From assembly GCA_934778205.1 (NCBI GenBank), contig CAKVOD010000010.1, positions 1 through 28,815 on the forward strand: a DNA stretch of 28,815 nucleotides, read 5' to 3'. This DNA is from an uncultured Clostridia bacterium. Its GTDB lineage: Bacteria > Bacillota > Clostridia > Christensenellales > UBA1242. Positions 17,174 through 26,300 of this stretch are shown here, piece after piece. A program made the position numbers and the translations under genes. The notes under the pieces were generated by a model. The model ran no database searches and was not told the DNA's origin. It was given only the letters and a program-made list of their open reading frames with translations. The stretch's first letter is position 1, and each line of letters opens with the position of its first letter.

Positions 17174-18088
17174 TCAAATGTGATTGGGGATAGCGTTGTA
17201 ACTGTTTTTGATTTCAGCAATCGACGCGTCAAGGCGCTCCTCATCGGCTGGCGAAAGTTGCAGTTCGATTATCTCCTGTATTCCGCTACGATTGACAACA
17301 CACGGACGCGAATAATATATGTCGTGCGCGCTGTCGTACGCCGATACCGTCAGCACCTCGTGCGAGTCTTGCAAAATTGCGTTTGTAATTTTTACAAGGC
17401 TCATTCCAATACCGTAGCAGGTGTACCCTTTTTTGTTTATAATTTCGTAGGCACTTTTGCGAACTTTTTCCTCAATTTCCGTCTTTTCCTCATTTGAAAG
17501 ATAAAAATCGGCAGTATTCATCGCGACGAGCGCATTATTCCACGCGACAAACTCGCTGTCGCCGTGTTCGCCAATAACATACGCGTGCACGTGGCGCGGG
17601 TTCATATTGATTTTTTCGCCAATATAGAATTTGAGGCGCGCGGTGTCAAGCACAGTTCCGCTTCCAATTACCTTTTCAGGCGCAAACCCCGACAATTTTT
17701 GCGTTATGGTCGTCATAACATCTAGCGGATTTGTCGCAATCAAGTATATGCCGTCAAACCCTGTAGGCGCAATTTTGCTGATGATATCGTCAAAAACCGC
17801 ATAGTTTTTGTCAATCAATTTTTGGCGCGACTCGCCCTTTTCTTGATTGCGCCCCGCGCATATGACGACGATATCCGCGTTTGAACACTCCTCATATTCG
17901 CCAGCATATACGCGCGTTGCATTCCCACAATAAGGTACAGCGTCGTTCAAGTCTTGCGCTTGCCCCGTCACATATTCTTTGTTAATGTCAATCAAACAAA
18001 GTTCGTTGATATTTGCCCCACTCGTCAAAAGCGCATACGCGTACGCCATACCGACATTCCCACAACCAACTAGTACAATTTTGTTCAT
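17174..18088 (-). CDS. ldh: L-lactate dehydrogenase
   Basis: 304 residues; reduces pyruvate to L-lactate with NADH, regenerating NAD+ in fermentation. The start at 18088 follows GGAG by eight bases; the longer frame to 18139 is leader. Rossmann motif GCGNVGMAYAYALL is at residues 8-21 and the acidic NAD-ribose residue is in CLIDINKE. The active-site loop is AGRNQEKGESR: the Gln marks lactate rather than malate dehydrogenase, and the Arg is the mobile-loop residue. TNPLDVMT, GSGTVLDTARLK with the substrate Arg, and GEHGDSE with the catalytic His are present. Slightly short for the family, with nothing missing. Single-gene unit with its own promoter. Confidence 0.93.
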   Translation of the reverse strand: MNKIVLVGCGNVGMAYAYALLTSGANINELCLIDINKEYVTGQAQDLNDAVPYCGNATRVYAGEYEECSNADIVVICAGRNQEKGESRQKLIDKNYAVFDDIISKIAPTGFDGIYLIATNPLDVMTTITQKLSGFAPEKVIGSGTVLDTARLKFYIGEKINMNPRHVHAYVIGEHGDSEFVAWNNALVAMNTADFYLSNEEKTEIEEKVRKSAYEIINKKGYTCYGIGMSLVKITNAILQDSHEVLTVSAYDSAHDIYYSRPCVVNRSGIQEIIELQLSPADEERLDASIAEIKNSYNAIPNHI

Positions 18089-18162
18089 AATGATAACTCC
18101 TTTTTTCGTTTTACCGCGCACCTTTGGCTCATAGCCCATTCCGCGCGCTTTTTCTTATCATT

Positions 18163-18192
18163 ATTATACACTTTTTGAACGTACTTAGTCAA
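18163..18192 (-). promoter_or_regulatory. ldh promoter
   Basis: -35 TTGACT (18192-18187), 18-base spacer, -10 TATAAT (18168-18163). The leader of about 65 bases contains GGCT/AGCC and CGCGC/GTGCG segments that could fold. Confidence 0.7.
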
Positions 18193-18232
18193 TTAAATCA
18201 AACACTCTACATTCTAAGCACATCAACAAACG

Positions 18233-18281
18233 ACAGCGCTAGCCAATAAATAATGATATTTCTTTATTTTGCTAGCGCTGT
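18233..18281. repeat. Long hairpin with GCTAGCGCT arms
   Basis: ACAGCGCTAGC (18233-18243) and GCTAGCGCTGT (18271-18281) are exact complements, with further AATAAA/TTTATT pairing inside. Related GCTAGCGCT motifs recur at 18545 and 18677. The rest of 18193-18406 holds no gene that I can see. Confidence 0.7.
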
Positions 18282-18324
18282 TATTTGACTTGGTATCCCA
18301 TAATTTATCGGGTTGTCCTTCCGG

Positions 18325-18351
18325 CAAGGCACGCCTTGACTGCAGGTTTGG
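18325..18351 (+). repeat. Plus-orientation fragment of the modular hairpin repeat
   Basis: The hairpin CAAGGCACGCCTTG is followed by ACTGCAGGTTTGG, the hairpin-plus-tail module seen after secA, comF and the zinc-ribbon gene, here on the other strand and away from any gene end. Confidence 0.4.
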
Positions 18352-18406
18352 AAAGTGCGCACCACATACTTTGTACGTTAGAACTGTGGTAAGGCACTTA
18401 CCTCAT

Positions 18407-18632
18407 TGTCATTTCGACCGAAGTTGGCGACGTAGTCGCCGCCGAAGCGGAGAAATCTCCCGGAAGGGAGCGCGGTTCATTATGAGCGAGAGCGTACACT
18501 GACAGCGTCAGCAATTAAATAAAGGAAAACCTTTTATAGTAGTGCTAGCGCTATCATTATATTTTTGACCCCTTCCGGGAGATTTCTCCGCGTCGGCGAG
18601 GGCTGACGCTTCCGCCTTTGGTCGAAATGACA
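18407..18632. repeat. MITE-like element with long imperfect inverted arms
   Basis: Left arm 18407-18469 (TGTCATTTCGACCGAAG through GGAGAAATCTCCCGG) is mirrored by right arm 18570-18632 (CCGGGAGATTTCTCC through GGTCGAAATGACA), with about 100 bases between. The right arm is itself bracketed by GCTAGCGCT motifs at 18545 and 18677. The arm sequence is of a kind seen as dispersed repeats in many bacterial genomes. No coding content. Confidence 0.75.
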
Positions 18633-18712
18633 CAGGTGTGAGTAATTTACCATAATAAAGTCATATTAAATTAAACGCTAGCGCTACACAAGCCTGAGAG
18701 CGGGTCCGCAAC

Positions 18713-18895
18713 AAAAAAAGTACATAGTCAATTAACTATGTACCTAATTTGTATAAAGCCACCCAGCCAAACCTGTAGCCGTGCGCTATCGCATCGAGAA
18801 CAAACATATATAGAAAGCAAACAACTTCGCCGTCTACATAAACGACTTACGTGTAGGGACAGTACCTGTAGCCGTGCGCTGTCGCACCTATACCC
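18713..18895 (-). repeat. Full-length modular hairpin repeat with terminator after the zinc-ribbon gene
   Basis: On the minus strand, from the gene stop: hairpin GTGCGACAGCGCAC then GGCTACAGGTACTG; about 70 bases with AGACGGCG; hairpin GCGATAGCGC, ACGGCTACAGGTTTGG; then palindrome GTACATAGT (18743-18735)/ACTATGTAC (18728-18720) and seven T (18719-18713). It parallels the comF copy throughout. Confidence 0.8.
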
Positions 18896-19511
18896 GCCTT
18901 GCGCCGCAGTGCTTGCAAAACTTCGCGCGCGCCGAAATTGGCTGTCCGCAATTCTCGCAGAACTTGCCCTCTCGTGCGGGTTCTTCGTCCGCATCTTGCG
19001 CATTTTCTTCAACGACGTTCTTGCGCTCGGTGCCTTTAGCACCACTTGTGCTATTTTTGTTTTCGACTTCCGCTTCGTTGAATGCGTCCGCACACTTGCG
19101 TGCAAGTGTTTTTGTTGCACCGCCAACAATTTCGCCCGTCGTATCCGCAATATCAGTTAAATCTCCCTTGTTCTCGTTTGCAACGTATTTTGTAGTCTTT
19201 ATGTTCAATTTTGCAAACATTGGCATTAGCGCCATAAAAGACAAAACAAAACCAATCAACATTAAGGCACCCCCGCAAAAACAGGTAAACATTTTGCCTG
19301 ATTGCTTGTCAAACCAGTCATCTTCCCCCATATCTGGAACTCGTTTTGTAAGCGCTAAAACAAGAAGTATGATTCCCACAACAAGCAAAACTGCACCAAT
19401 ACAGCCTAGCACAATTAAATGCTTTGGATACTTGTTCGCGTTTTTGTTTTTCTCTTTTTGTTGAGTTTCTTTTTTACCCTCACGGTTGCGCAAATCTTCA
19501 AAATTTGACAT
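18888..19511 (-). CDS. Two-TM protein with C-terminal zinc ribbon
   Basis: 207 residues, ATG at 19511 with AAGGAG upstream. A charged N-terminus (residues 1-31, Lys/Asn/Glu) is followed by two membrane segments at about 32-52 and 76-97 (VVGIILLVLAL; GGALMLIGFVLSFMAL). An acidic linker comes next (EENAQDADEEPAREG), and a zinc ribbon FCENCGQPISARAKFCKHCG occupies the last 24 residues, with Cys spacing C-x2-C-x10-C-x2-C. Such ribbons end many small Firmicutes membrane proteins of unknown function. It is the second gene after the DUF4097-like gene, 34 bases downstream, and the stop codon adjoins a repeat. Confidence 0.85.
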   Translation of the reverse strand: MSNFEDLRNREGKKETQQKEKNKNANKYPKHLIVLGCIGAVLLVVGIILLVLALTKRVPDMGEDDWFDKQSGKMFTCFCGGALMLIGFVLSFMALMPMFAKLNIKTTKYVANENKGDLTDIADTTGEIVGGATKTLARKCADAFNEAEVENKNSTSGAKGTERKNVVEENAQDADEEPAREGKFCENCGQPISARAKFCKHCGARRV

Positions 19512-19545
19512 AATTTCTCCTTTTTATTCTACTATTATGCTGTAA

Positions 19546-21288
19546 CTATAACACATAATGCCCTGCGTCGTAAATCAACGCTTTGTTGTTCGCTTTGACG
19601 GTCATTTTTGTAGGGTTGCTTTCGTCCTCGAACTCCGCACCTACATAGACGGCGTCCTTTGTTTTGTTGTACTTTTCAGCGATAGATGACTTTGCTTTGG
19701 TAGAAACAAAGTTTACAATCTTGACATCGGCTTCTTTTGCCGTCCAGTTGAGCCAGAACCCATAGCAAGTGCCACCCTCAACAACTGTTGTAACTTTTTG
19801 CGGAACTACTACTTCAACACTCCCGCGTGAACTTTCAATGCTGTTTGTGCCCGTAACATTCAAAAAGTGTGCAACAATTTTGCCCGAACCACCCGACTTC
19901 AATGTCGCTTGACCGCGAACATTTTTTACCGTGATTGTGCCGTCGCCACTATCGACGCCCGTCGCAACGTTGAGATTTTTGCTCTTCAAGTTATTGATTG
20001 CAGTCGCAATGTCAGCATCGGAAACTCCTTCAATTTTGGTGTTGTCCGCCATAAATTCGATGTCAACTAGACCATATGTTGTTTGAACGGTTGCATCGCA
20101 AAGCGCATTGCCGAGTTTTATTGCCCCGCGTTTTGACGTAACATCAACCTTTTTGGCAAAGCAGTTTGTAATTGTCACATTGCCCGACTTTGTGTCAATG
20201 CGCAAATCTGTGCTACTTGCCGTGTTGCCAACAAGCCCAACTTGCCCGATTGTGACTTTGCCAGAGTCGTTTTGAATAATTGTTATGCCCTCAATTTTGT
20301 TGATGATGATGTCGCACGCATTGTTGTTGTCGGCGACATTATGCCCAAGCGACGTGAAACTGCCCGATATTGTGTTCGCTCTAAACAAGCCATAATCGCT
20401 CGTCAAGTGAACATCGGCATCGACGTTCCCAAACTGCACGTCAGCATTGACTGCATCAACGCGTATTGTTGCATTTTTAAGCGGATTATTCCTTTCAATA
20501 TCCCCAAACTTGAATTTGCCTTTTTTGCAGTTGAGTCGAACATCACACGCAAGCGTGCGGTCGATTGTCAAGTTGCAAGAATCAGCGTCAATTGCCAAAT
20601 TCTTTAAAATATTGATGTGCTTAATATCAAGCGTGTTCGCCTTGTCCTTGACTGTCAAGTTGTTGACGTTCAAAGTCGGATCGCCCGTCTTGTCTAGTTC
20701 CGCAAAGAACCCTTGCTCAAACTTGACGCTACCTCTGCCACTGTCAATGCGCAAATCGTTGAGTGTTCCGCTCCTAAGATTGTCCGCAACCCAAACCGTG
20801 ATGTGCGCGTTGCGGTTCATATAAAAGCCCTTTGGCTCATGCGCCGTGAAAGTGACAACATTTTTTTCCGCATTTTCGCCCGTCAAAAGTTTTTTCTTTG
20901 CCTCAACCGTGAACCACGGCCCGTTTGTGTCCTTGCTCACAAACCCCGTAAGCGATTTCGTGAACTCGACTCTAAACGACTGCGCCGAGCCTGCGACACC
21001 CTTGAAAACTTTGACCTCAATGTTATAATTGTTTGCGACAATTTCAACCGCGTCAACGGCGTCGGTTATGCCCTTGTCAATGTAAACAATTCCGTCTTTG
21101 TTTTCCAACTTATCAGCACTCGAAACCACCTCGTAAACCGTGCCTTTGTCGTTGCCGTGATAGAACTTGTATCCAAAAATTGATACGCTCGGGAAAAAGT
21201 ACATCACACCGACCAAAATAACGCCCACACCAACAATCAATCCTATGAATATGAGTGTGTAGGTAAGTATTCCCTTTATTACTGACAT
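19546..21288 (-). CDS. Membrane-anchored DUF4097-like beta-helix protein (putative adhesin)
   Basis: 580 residues. ATG at 21288 (MSVIKGILTY) is chosen because GGAGG lies six bases upstream and a membrane anchor follows (residues 8-33, LTYTLIFIGLIVGVGVILVG). The longer frame to 21483 is leader. The rest is extracellular, made of repeating short strands where D/N-G-x-V/I alternates: LRIDSGRGSVKFEQG, LRIDTKSGNVTITNC, VDVTSKRGAIKLGNA, IESSRGSVEVVVP. These are the hallmark of DUF4097/putative-adhesin beta-solenoid domains. Function in related proteins is unclear; an envelope role is likely. First gene of a two-gene operon with the zinc-ribbon membrane protein. Confidence 0.85.
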   Translation of the reverse strand: MSVIKGILTYTLIFIGLIVGVGVILVGVMYFFPSVSIFGYKFYHGNDKGTVYEVVSSADKLENKDGIVYIDKGITDAVDAVEIVANNYNIEVKVFKGVAGSAQSFRVEFTKSLTGFVSKDTNGPWFTVEAKKKLLTGENAEKNVVTFTAHEPKGFYMNRNAHITVWVADNLRSGTLNDLRIDSGRGSVKFEQGFFAELDKTGDPTLNVNNLTVKDKANTLDIKHINILKNLAIDADSCNLTIDRTLACDVRLNCKKGKFKFGDIERNNPLKNATIRVDAVNADVQFGNVDADVHLTSDYGLFRANTISGSFTSLGHNVADNNNACDIIINKIEGITIIQNDSGKVTIGQVGLVGNTASSTDLRIDTKSGNVTITNCFAKKVDVTSKRGAIKLGNALCDATVQTTYGLVDIEFMADNTKIEGVSDADIATAINNLKSKNLNVATGVDSGDGTITVKNVRGQATLKSGGSGKIVAHFLNVTGTNSIESSRGSVEVVVPQKVTTVVEGGTCYGFWLNWTAKEADVKIVNFVSTKAKSSIAEKYNKTKDAVYVGAEFEDESNPTKMTVKANNKALIYDAGHYVL

Positions 21289-21471
21289 TTTTTCCTCCGT
21301 TTTTGTGCGCATTTTGCAACGTGAACCACAAACCAACTGCAAATTTAGCATCGCAATTACGTTTTGTAAATTTACTTTCTGTTCTAAAATCCATTTTGCG
21401 CTGTAAAAGTTGTTGCGCTTGCAATTGTTATGCAATTGTTGCAAAAATATGTCTTTCGCTATTTTGATATT

Positions 21472-21500
21472 AGTATATATCATTTTGAAAGAAAAATCAA
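21472..21500 (-). promoter_or_regulatory. Promoter of the DUF4097-like operon
   Basis: -35 TTGATT (21500-21495), 17-base spacer, -10 TATACT (21477-21472). The leader to the ATG at 21288 is about 180 bases, long enough for regulation, but I see no known riboswitch in it. Confidence 0.7.
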
Positions 21501-21536
21501 GGTTTTTAAAAAAGATTATAAGGTTTTATAAATTAT

Positions 21537-21685
21537 GTTAATTCTCAAAGTAAATTCTACCACAAAAATTTCTCAAAGTAAATTCCACCTCAAATTGCAC
21601 TATTGAGTTTGCTTTAAAAAATCTTTTAAACTCTCCAAACTAAATTCCGCCTTTATCCACTATGCAGTTTACTTTGAGAATTAAC
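21537..21685. repeat. 149-bp MITE with perfect 18-bp terminal inverted repeats
   Basis: GTTAATTCTCAAAGTAAA (21537-21554) and its exact complement TTTACTTTGAGAATTAAC (21668-21685) bound an AT-rich core without an ORF. A 13-base direct repeat, GTTTTATAAATTA, lies just outside each end (21523-21535 and 21687-21699), like a target duplication. A partial copy is at 22333-22463. The rest of 21501-21843 holds nothing I recognise. Confidence 0.8.
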
Positions 21686-21843
21686 AGTTTTATAAATTAA
21701 TGTAAATGGCAATGCAATTTGTTATGCTTGTTTTTTGTGCGTAGCATTATGTCACTGTTTGCAAGCAGACCAATAGTTGCCTTTTCTTAAATTAATAGCA
21801 ACCAAAAAATAAGCAAATTTTAGAAAAGAAAAAATGAAACCCC

Positions 21844-21872
21844 TTGAAAATTGAAAAAAGATGTGGTATAAT
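21844..21872 (+). promoter_or_regulatory. Promoter of the 92-aa gene
   Basis: -35 TTGAAA (21844-21849), 17-base spacer, -10 TATAAT (21867-21872). Confidence 0.8.
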
Positions 21873-21894
21873 AATGGCTGTTAAGGAGATTTAT

Positions 21895-22173
21895 ATGGAA
21901 GAAAACGTAAAATTAGAGTTGGCTTGTATGTTTGACCGCAAAGATAAGGAAGTTCAAAAAATCATTGAGGTTGAGGCAAATAAGGAATTAAAAAAAGCGT
22001 ATGCAAAACTTCACGCTGACGCTGAAAAAAGAACAAAACTTGAACGTCTAAACACAATTGAAACTTTGACAGATGAAGAAATTCGCCTCGTCGTTCAGTT
22101 GCATATGGACAGAATAATCAAGGAATATGAAAAACAAAGCAAAACCGTTGTTGACATATTGGTTCGCGACTAA
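21895..22173 (+). CDS. Small charged helical protein, unknown function
   Basis: 92 residues. ATG at 21895 with AAGGAG six bases upstream; the longer frame from 21844 begins in the promoter. Almost entirely helical and charged: KEVQKIIEVEANKELKKAYAKL, ADAEKRTKLERLNTIETL, HMDRIIKEYEKQSKTVVDIL. No signal, membrane segment or Cys pair. It has its own promoter and terminator, and a copy of the same MITE on each side. Not recognised; it could be a small regulatory or coiled-coil partner protein. Confidence 0.8.
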   Translation: MEENVKLELACMFDRKDKEVQKIIEVEANKELKKAYAKLHADAEKRTKLERLNTIETLTDEEIRLVVQLHMDRIIKEYEKQSKTVVDILVRD

Positions 22174-22198
22174 AAAAGTGGTTCCCCCACTTTTTTTT
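22172..22198 (+). terminator. Terminator of the 92-aa gene
   Basis: AAAAAAGTGG (22172-22181) pairs with CCACTTTTTT (from 22187), with eight T at the end. It starts in the stop codon. Confidence 0.8.
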
Positions 22199-22332
22199 GT
22201 TGCTATTCTATTGAAACACACTGAATAAATATTTTTTATATGCAAACATTGTATGAAAAATTATACCTCAATTCTATAATTAGAATTTATTGCGCGAACC
22301 AAATGATAAAACACTCTAGTTCACTAAGTGAG

Positions 22333-22463
22333 TTCTACCACAAAAATTTCTCAAAGTAAATTTCACCCCAAATTTCACTATTGAGTTTGCTTTAAAAAAT
22401 CTTTTAAACTTTCCAAACTAAATTCCGCCTTTATTCACTATGGACTTTATGTTGAGAATTAAC
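22333..22463. repeat. Second, decayed copy of the MITE
   Basis: Matches 21556-21685 over its length (shared TCTACCACAAAAATTTCTCA and TTGAGTTTGCTTTAAAAAAT) with scattered changes. The right end is degraded (TTTATGTTGAGAATTAAC) and the left 18-base end is missing. No gene is visible in 22199-22499. Confidence 0.75.
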
Positions 22464-22499
22464 AAAATATAAAACATTTAAAAAAGTTCCAATAATTGA

Positions 22500-22528
22500 T
22501 TGACAAAGTTTAAAAAAAATGCTATCAT
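22500..22528 (+). promoter_or_regulatory. tRNA-Ser promoter
   Basis: -35 TTGACA (22500-22505), 17-base spacer, -10 TATCAT (22523-22528). The precursor would carry a leader of about 90 bases. Confidence 0.7.
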
Positions 22529-22623
22529 AATTAAGCGAAGTTGTGAATTCGTCAAAAATATCAAATAAGTGTCGCATTTGCAACCTGCAATCATAATTAT
22601 CCACAATAATTGAGCTAAAGATT

Positions 22624-22714
22624 GGAGAGATACTCAAGAGGCTCAAGAGGACGCCCTGCTAAGGCGTTAGTACGGGAAACCGTAGCGAGGGTTCAAATCC
22701 CTCTCTCTCCGCCA
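22624..22714 (+). tRNA. tRNA-Ser (anticodon GCU)
   Basis: Acceptor GGAGAGA (22624-22630) pairs with TCTCTCC (22704-22710), then discriminator G and encoded CCA (22712-22714). Anticodon stem ACGCC/GGCGT encloses loop CTGCTAA with anticodon GCT at 22658-22660 (reads AGC/AGU). The long variable arm (TACGGG...CCGTA) confirms a serine class II tRNA. T-loop GGTTCAAATCC is normal. Confidence 0.97.
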
Positions 22715-22784
22715 TAACGAATAATATACGAACTCTTGTTGGAATTGACAAGCATTGTTTGATATATTTCTATATTACACGACA

Positions 22785-22807
22785 AAAGAGGGACTAACCC
22801 TCTTTTT
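22785..22807 (+). terminator. Terminator downstream of tRNA-Ser
   Basis: AAAGAGGG (22785-22792) pairs with CCCTCTTT (22798-22805) around ACTAA, followed by TTCTT. A second hairpin, GTTCGGCGT/ACGCTGAAC then seven T (22862-22894), may be a backup, although it overlaps the remnant gene on the other strand. Confidence 0.7.
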
Positions 22808-23077
22808 CTTGTAGTAGTTGCAATATTATTGTGATTAGGTCACTGACTATCTCTAGTGTTAGTTCGGCGTGAATAACGCTGAACGGCTTTTTTTCTTCTA
22901 AATTTTTTATTGTATTCTCAATCTTTTCTATATCTTCTTTGTTGTTAATTACTATTTCTTCGCTATCGTTTGGTTTTGTATTAAAATGATTATTATTCTG
23001 TCATTATAATAGATTATTTTTGATATAAACTGGTCAAAGAATTTCCACTCTTTCATTGTGATTGGAATAATCTTTAC
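22794..23077 (-). pseudogene. Frameshifted gene remnant, possibly the C-terminus of a serine recombinase
   Basis: On the minus strand one frame gives VKIIPITMKEWKFFDQFI and then SKIIYYNDRIII. After a shift near 23000 another frame gives FNTKPNDSEEIVINNKEDIEK through LLQEKEG and a stop (22796-22794). Joined, they read as a continuous coding tail of about 90 residues. The order (basic strand, YNDRIIIHFN, acidic tail) resembles the end of large serine recombinases, by resemblance only. No intact start. It lies beside a tRNA, a common integration site. The rest of 22715-23318 shows only small hairpins. Confidence 0.4.
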
Positions 23078-23275
23078 TCATAAACACCCCCTCTATATAA
23101 GGGGTTTTATAAGTCACTTTTTACATTGAATTTCTTTACATAAAAAAACTTCTGATTTTATCAGAGATTTAGCCATATACATATAAATTATTTTTCAAAA
23201 TTCAATTTTATTACCAAATTTTTCAGTCACTTTTTTCTTTTATCTCAAAAAGAGAGGTAATGAGTATTTTTTTAA

Positions 23276-23310
23276 AACAAAAAGATCAACATCGATTTGA
23301 AGTTGACCTT
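23276..23310 (-). terminator. Terminator of the restriction-modification-like operon
   Basis: AAGGTCAACTTC (23310-23299) pairs with GATGTTGATCTT (23293-23282) with one mismatch and one wobble, followed by TTTTTG. It begins nine bases after the helicase stop. Confidence 0.65.
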
Positions 23311-23318
23311 ATTGTTAC

Positions 23319-26300
23319 TTATTCAAACACTTCATCAAGCTTTTTCTCTAAAGTACCATTTTGTGCAAAAGGCAAGGCATCAAACTGTTTTAGATTGTGT
23401 TTATCAACTTTTATATCTTTGTCAAAACCTAATATGAAGGATTTTGCAATTCTGTAAATAATTTCTGTTGGAGCTAAGCCATACACTTGCTTTGCAAAAA
23501 TATGATTTAGTCTATCGGTATCATTTGGATAAAGCTTTTTCATATTTGTACTTCTATAAAGCCTTTTAACAATTTCTGCAATATAAAGTCCTGATTTCAT
23601 ATATAGGTCTATAAAAGTATGATTTGGGTCATCATAGCAACCTGGATTTTCTTTTTCAAGATTATCTACCATTTCTTCGACAACTTTTTTTGGTGTAAAT
23701 ATTTGATTGGTCTTTTGAGGTGGAATATAGTCAAAAATATCTTCTTTTGAGTTATCATCAAAATAATTTGCGAGATCTTGTTTTTTCTTCAAAAATTCTT
23801 CTATTGAATCATTGAAAACCACTGAATCAAAAGATCCATTGTAATGGTTATTTCCACCGTTTTCATCAACATAATCAAAGCCATTTCTTAACTTTCTAAA
23901 ATCATCTAATGAAATACTTGTAACTTCTTTAAACACTTTGTTAGGAATTATTTGGTCAAAATTTTCCAAGGTAGTATTTTCATCTCCATATGCCATCAAG
24001 AATGATGGGATAGTTCTTGAAAAGCCCCTTAAATGGTCACGAACATTATCCATTAAAGAATTTTTTTGTTTTTCTTTTTTATCCGTTTCAACGGCATCAA
24101 CAATTGTTCTACCTGCATTATCAATAACATTTTTAACTTCTGATTGAATATTATCAATAAAATTTTGTCCGATTTCTTTTTTCTTTTCATCAAATTTTGT
24201 GTTAATTTCTGCAATCTTATGAACATTTCCACTTTGTTTTGCATTTTTGAGTTCTTTTGATCGTTCATTTTCAAGTTTGTTGTTACTAATTTGATAATTG
24301 CCATATTGTTTTTTAACAAAAGTATCTGCCGTTGTATTTATCTTTCTAACAAGTGCTTGTTGAGTAGATTTAGATAAATCACTCCCGTAATTATCTTTTG
24401 CAGTTTTAACCAGAGTGTCTGTAATATTTGTGTGAAATACATCTAAAAGAGCATTAAGTTTTTCATCTTTTTTATGTGTGCTTTCAGTTTCTTTTTGAAT
24501 AGTTGTAACAGTGTCAATTAAACTTTGTTCAATATCTCCATAAATCTTTTCTCCAAAAACATCATTTGCAGTTCCAATAACTTGTTCTTCTGGAATTACA
24601 ACATTTCCTTCATCATCTAGATTAAGTTTTTCCTTTGTATCTTCTTTTATTCCAACAGGTTCTTTGATAGGTTCAAATTTCTGAAGAATATCTAAAACTT
24701 CCTTTGGAGCATTAAATATATTGCCTACATTTTGGAATAAGAAATTACTCATAAATCCACGACGAACAACTTCTTTTGCATGAATAGCACGAGGAATAGA
24801 CAAAACTTTTTCTGCATCAAGTTCTATCATTTCGCCATTTGGATCTTCGCCATATACAGGGAAGAAGTTAAGAAGTTCTCTTACATGTCGTTTTCTTGTG
24901 TCAGAGTCGCCACGACCATTTGCTGTGTCAGCCATAAGGTCATTTGCAAATTCTTCAACAATAGTAAGCGTTCTTGCAGGATCAAAGTCAAATACATAAG
25001 AATTTTGTTTTCTGTAACTTTCGCTACCATTTTTGAATAAACATGGGTTTTGTGCTCTAAAAGCCGATTGCATATATAGTGCCGGACTCTTTACATTAGA
25101 AAGCATCATAACAGCCGTCCACTCTGGAATAGTAATGCCAGTTGTAAGTTGACCCACAGAAATAGTGATTGTTTTATCGTTGTTTTTTATAGCATCAACA
25201 ACTTTATCATAAGAGTTTTTGATATTCTTATCAAAACTTATTTCATCACTAGAATTCCCTTCATTGTCTATCTTACCATCACCAGCCGCAAGGACAATTT
25301 TGTAATCTTTGAAAACTTCATGATTTTGCAATTTTTTAGCGAGAGCCTTTGCACTGCTAACATATTTAAGTAACCACAAAGTATGCTTTAATTCTTTTCG
25401 TAATTCTTCTGTTGAAAATGGAAATTTTTCTTGTTTTGTTAAAGCATCAAGAAATTTATTCACTGCATCATTATGTATAAATTCACCACTTGCATTTGTA
25501 TCAAAAAAGTCATTTAAGTCCCAGCAAAATGCTTCATTTTGCCCATCATTATCAAAGTCTGCTCCTTGTTCCACTTTATCACGAACAATGTCAGACATTT
25601 TATAAGTAAACAAATTAAGTTGTGGTAAGTTAGCATAAGGATTTTCTTCTTCGCTTGATTCATTCCACTCATGTTTTGCTTTTTGCTCATCAGCATAAGT
25701 CCAGTTATAAATTGCTTTTAGTGGAAATTTATCATTTGCAAGTGCCTTGAAAGGTGTTCCAGACAAATGCAATGTGTATCTTCTTTTTATTTGGTCAAAC
25801 GCCACATCTGTTTTGTAAGTATCAACTCCTTCGTGTGCTTCGTCAATAACCAAAACATCCCATTCGAGGTCAGCAACTTCTCTTAATTTATCAAATTGCC
25901 CACCAAAGTATATTGAACCTTTAAGGTCTTGAAGAGATACAAATTCAATGCACCCTTTGTGATTTGGTTCAGATATTAAATCAAGATATTTTTCTCTTGA
26001 TAATACATATTTTTTATCTTTAAGTCCATCGACATTACTTACGAAATAATACCCCGATTCTGTTCCCATAAACTTAACATAATCATCATACCATGAGTTC
26101 GCAATAGCGGGTCGGTTGGTTACAATAAGTATTTTGTTAATGTTAGGGAGTGCCTTACACAAATCATAAGTTGATAATGTTTTGCCAAATCTTGGCTTTG
26201 CATTCCACAAACATTCTGCTTTATGAGAACTATCTAAAAAATATTCTTTTGTTTGTTTAACTGCTTCTTTTTGTTCTTTTCTTAAAACATAAGGTACAAC

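Noticed and set aside
18728..19160. Overlapping 140-aa ORFs on both strands
   Set aside because: They cross the modular repeat and the zinc-ribbon gene; no ribosome site and biased Arg/Ser composition.
21300..21465. Riboswitch in the long leader of the DUF4097-like operon
   Set aside because: No conserved riboswitch core that I can recognise and no terminator/antiterminator pair.
21289..21483. Longer start for the DUF4097-like gene
   Set aside because: Would place a 65-residue polar extension ahead of the membrane anchor and start at the promoter; GGAGG precedes the ATG at 21288.
23260..23457. Plus-strand 65-aa ORF at the end of the helicase gene
   Set aside because: Mostly antisense to the helicase C-terminus and its terminator.
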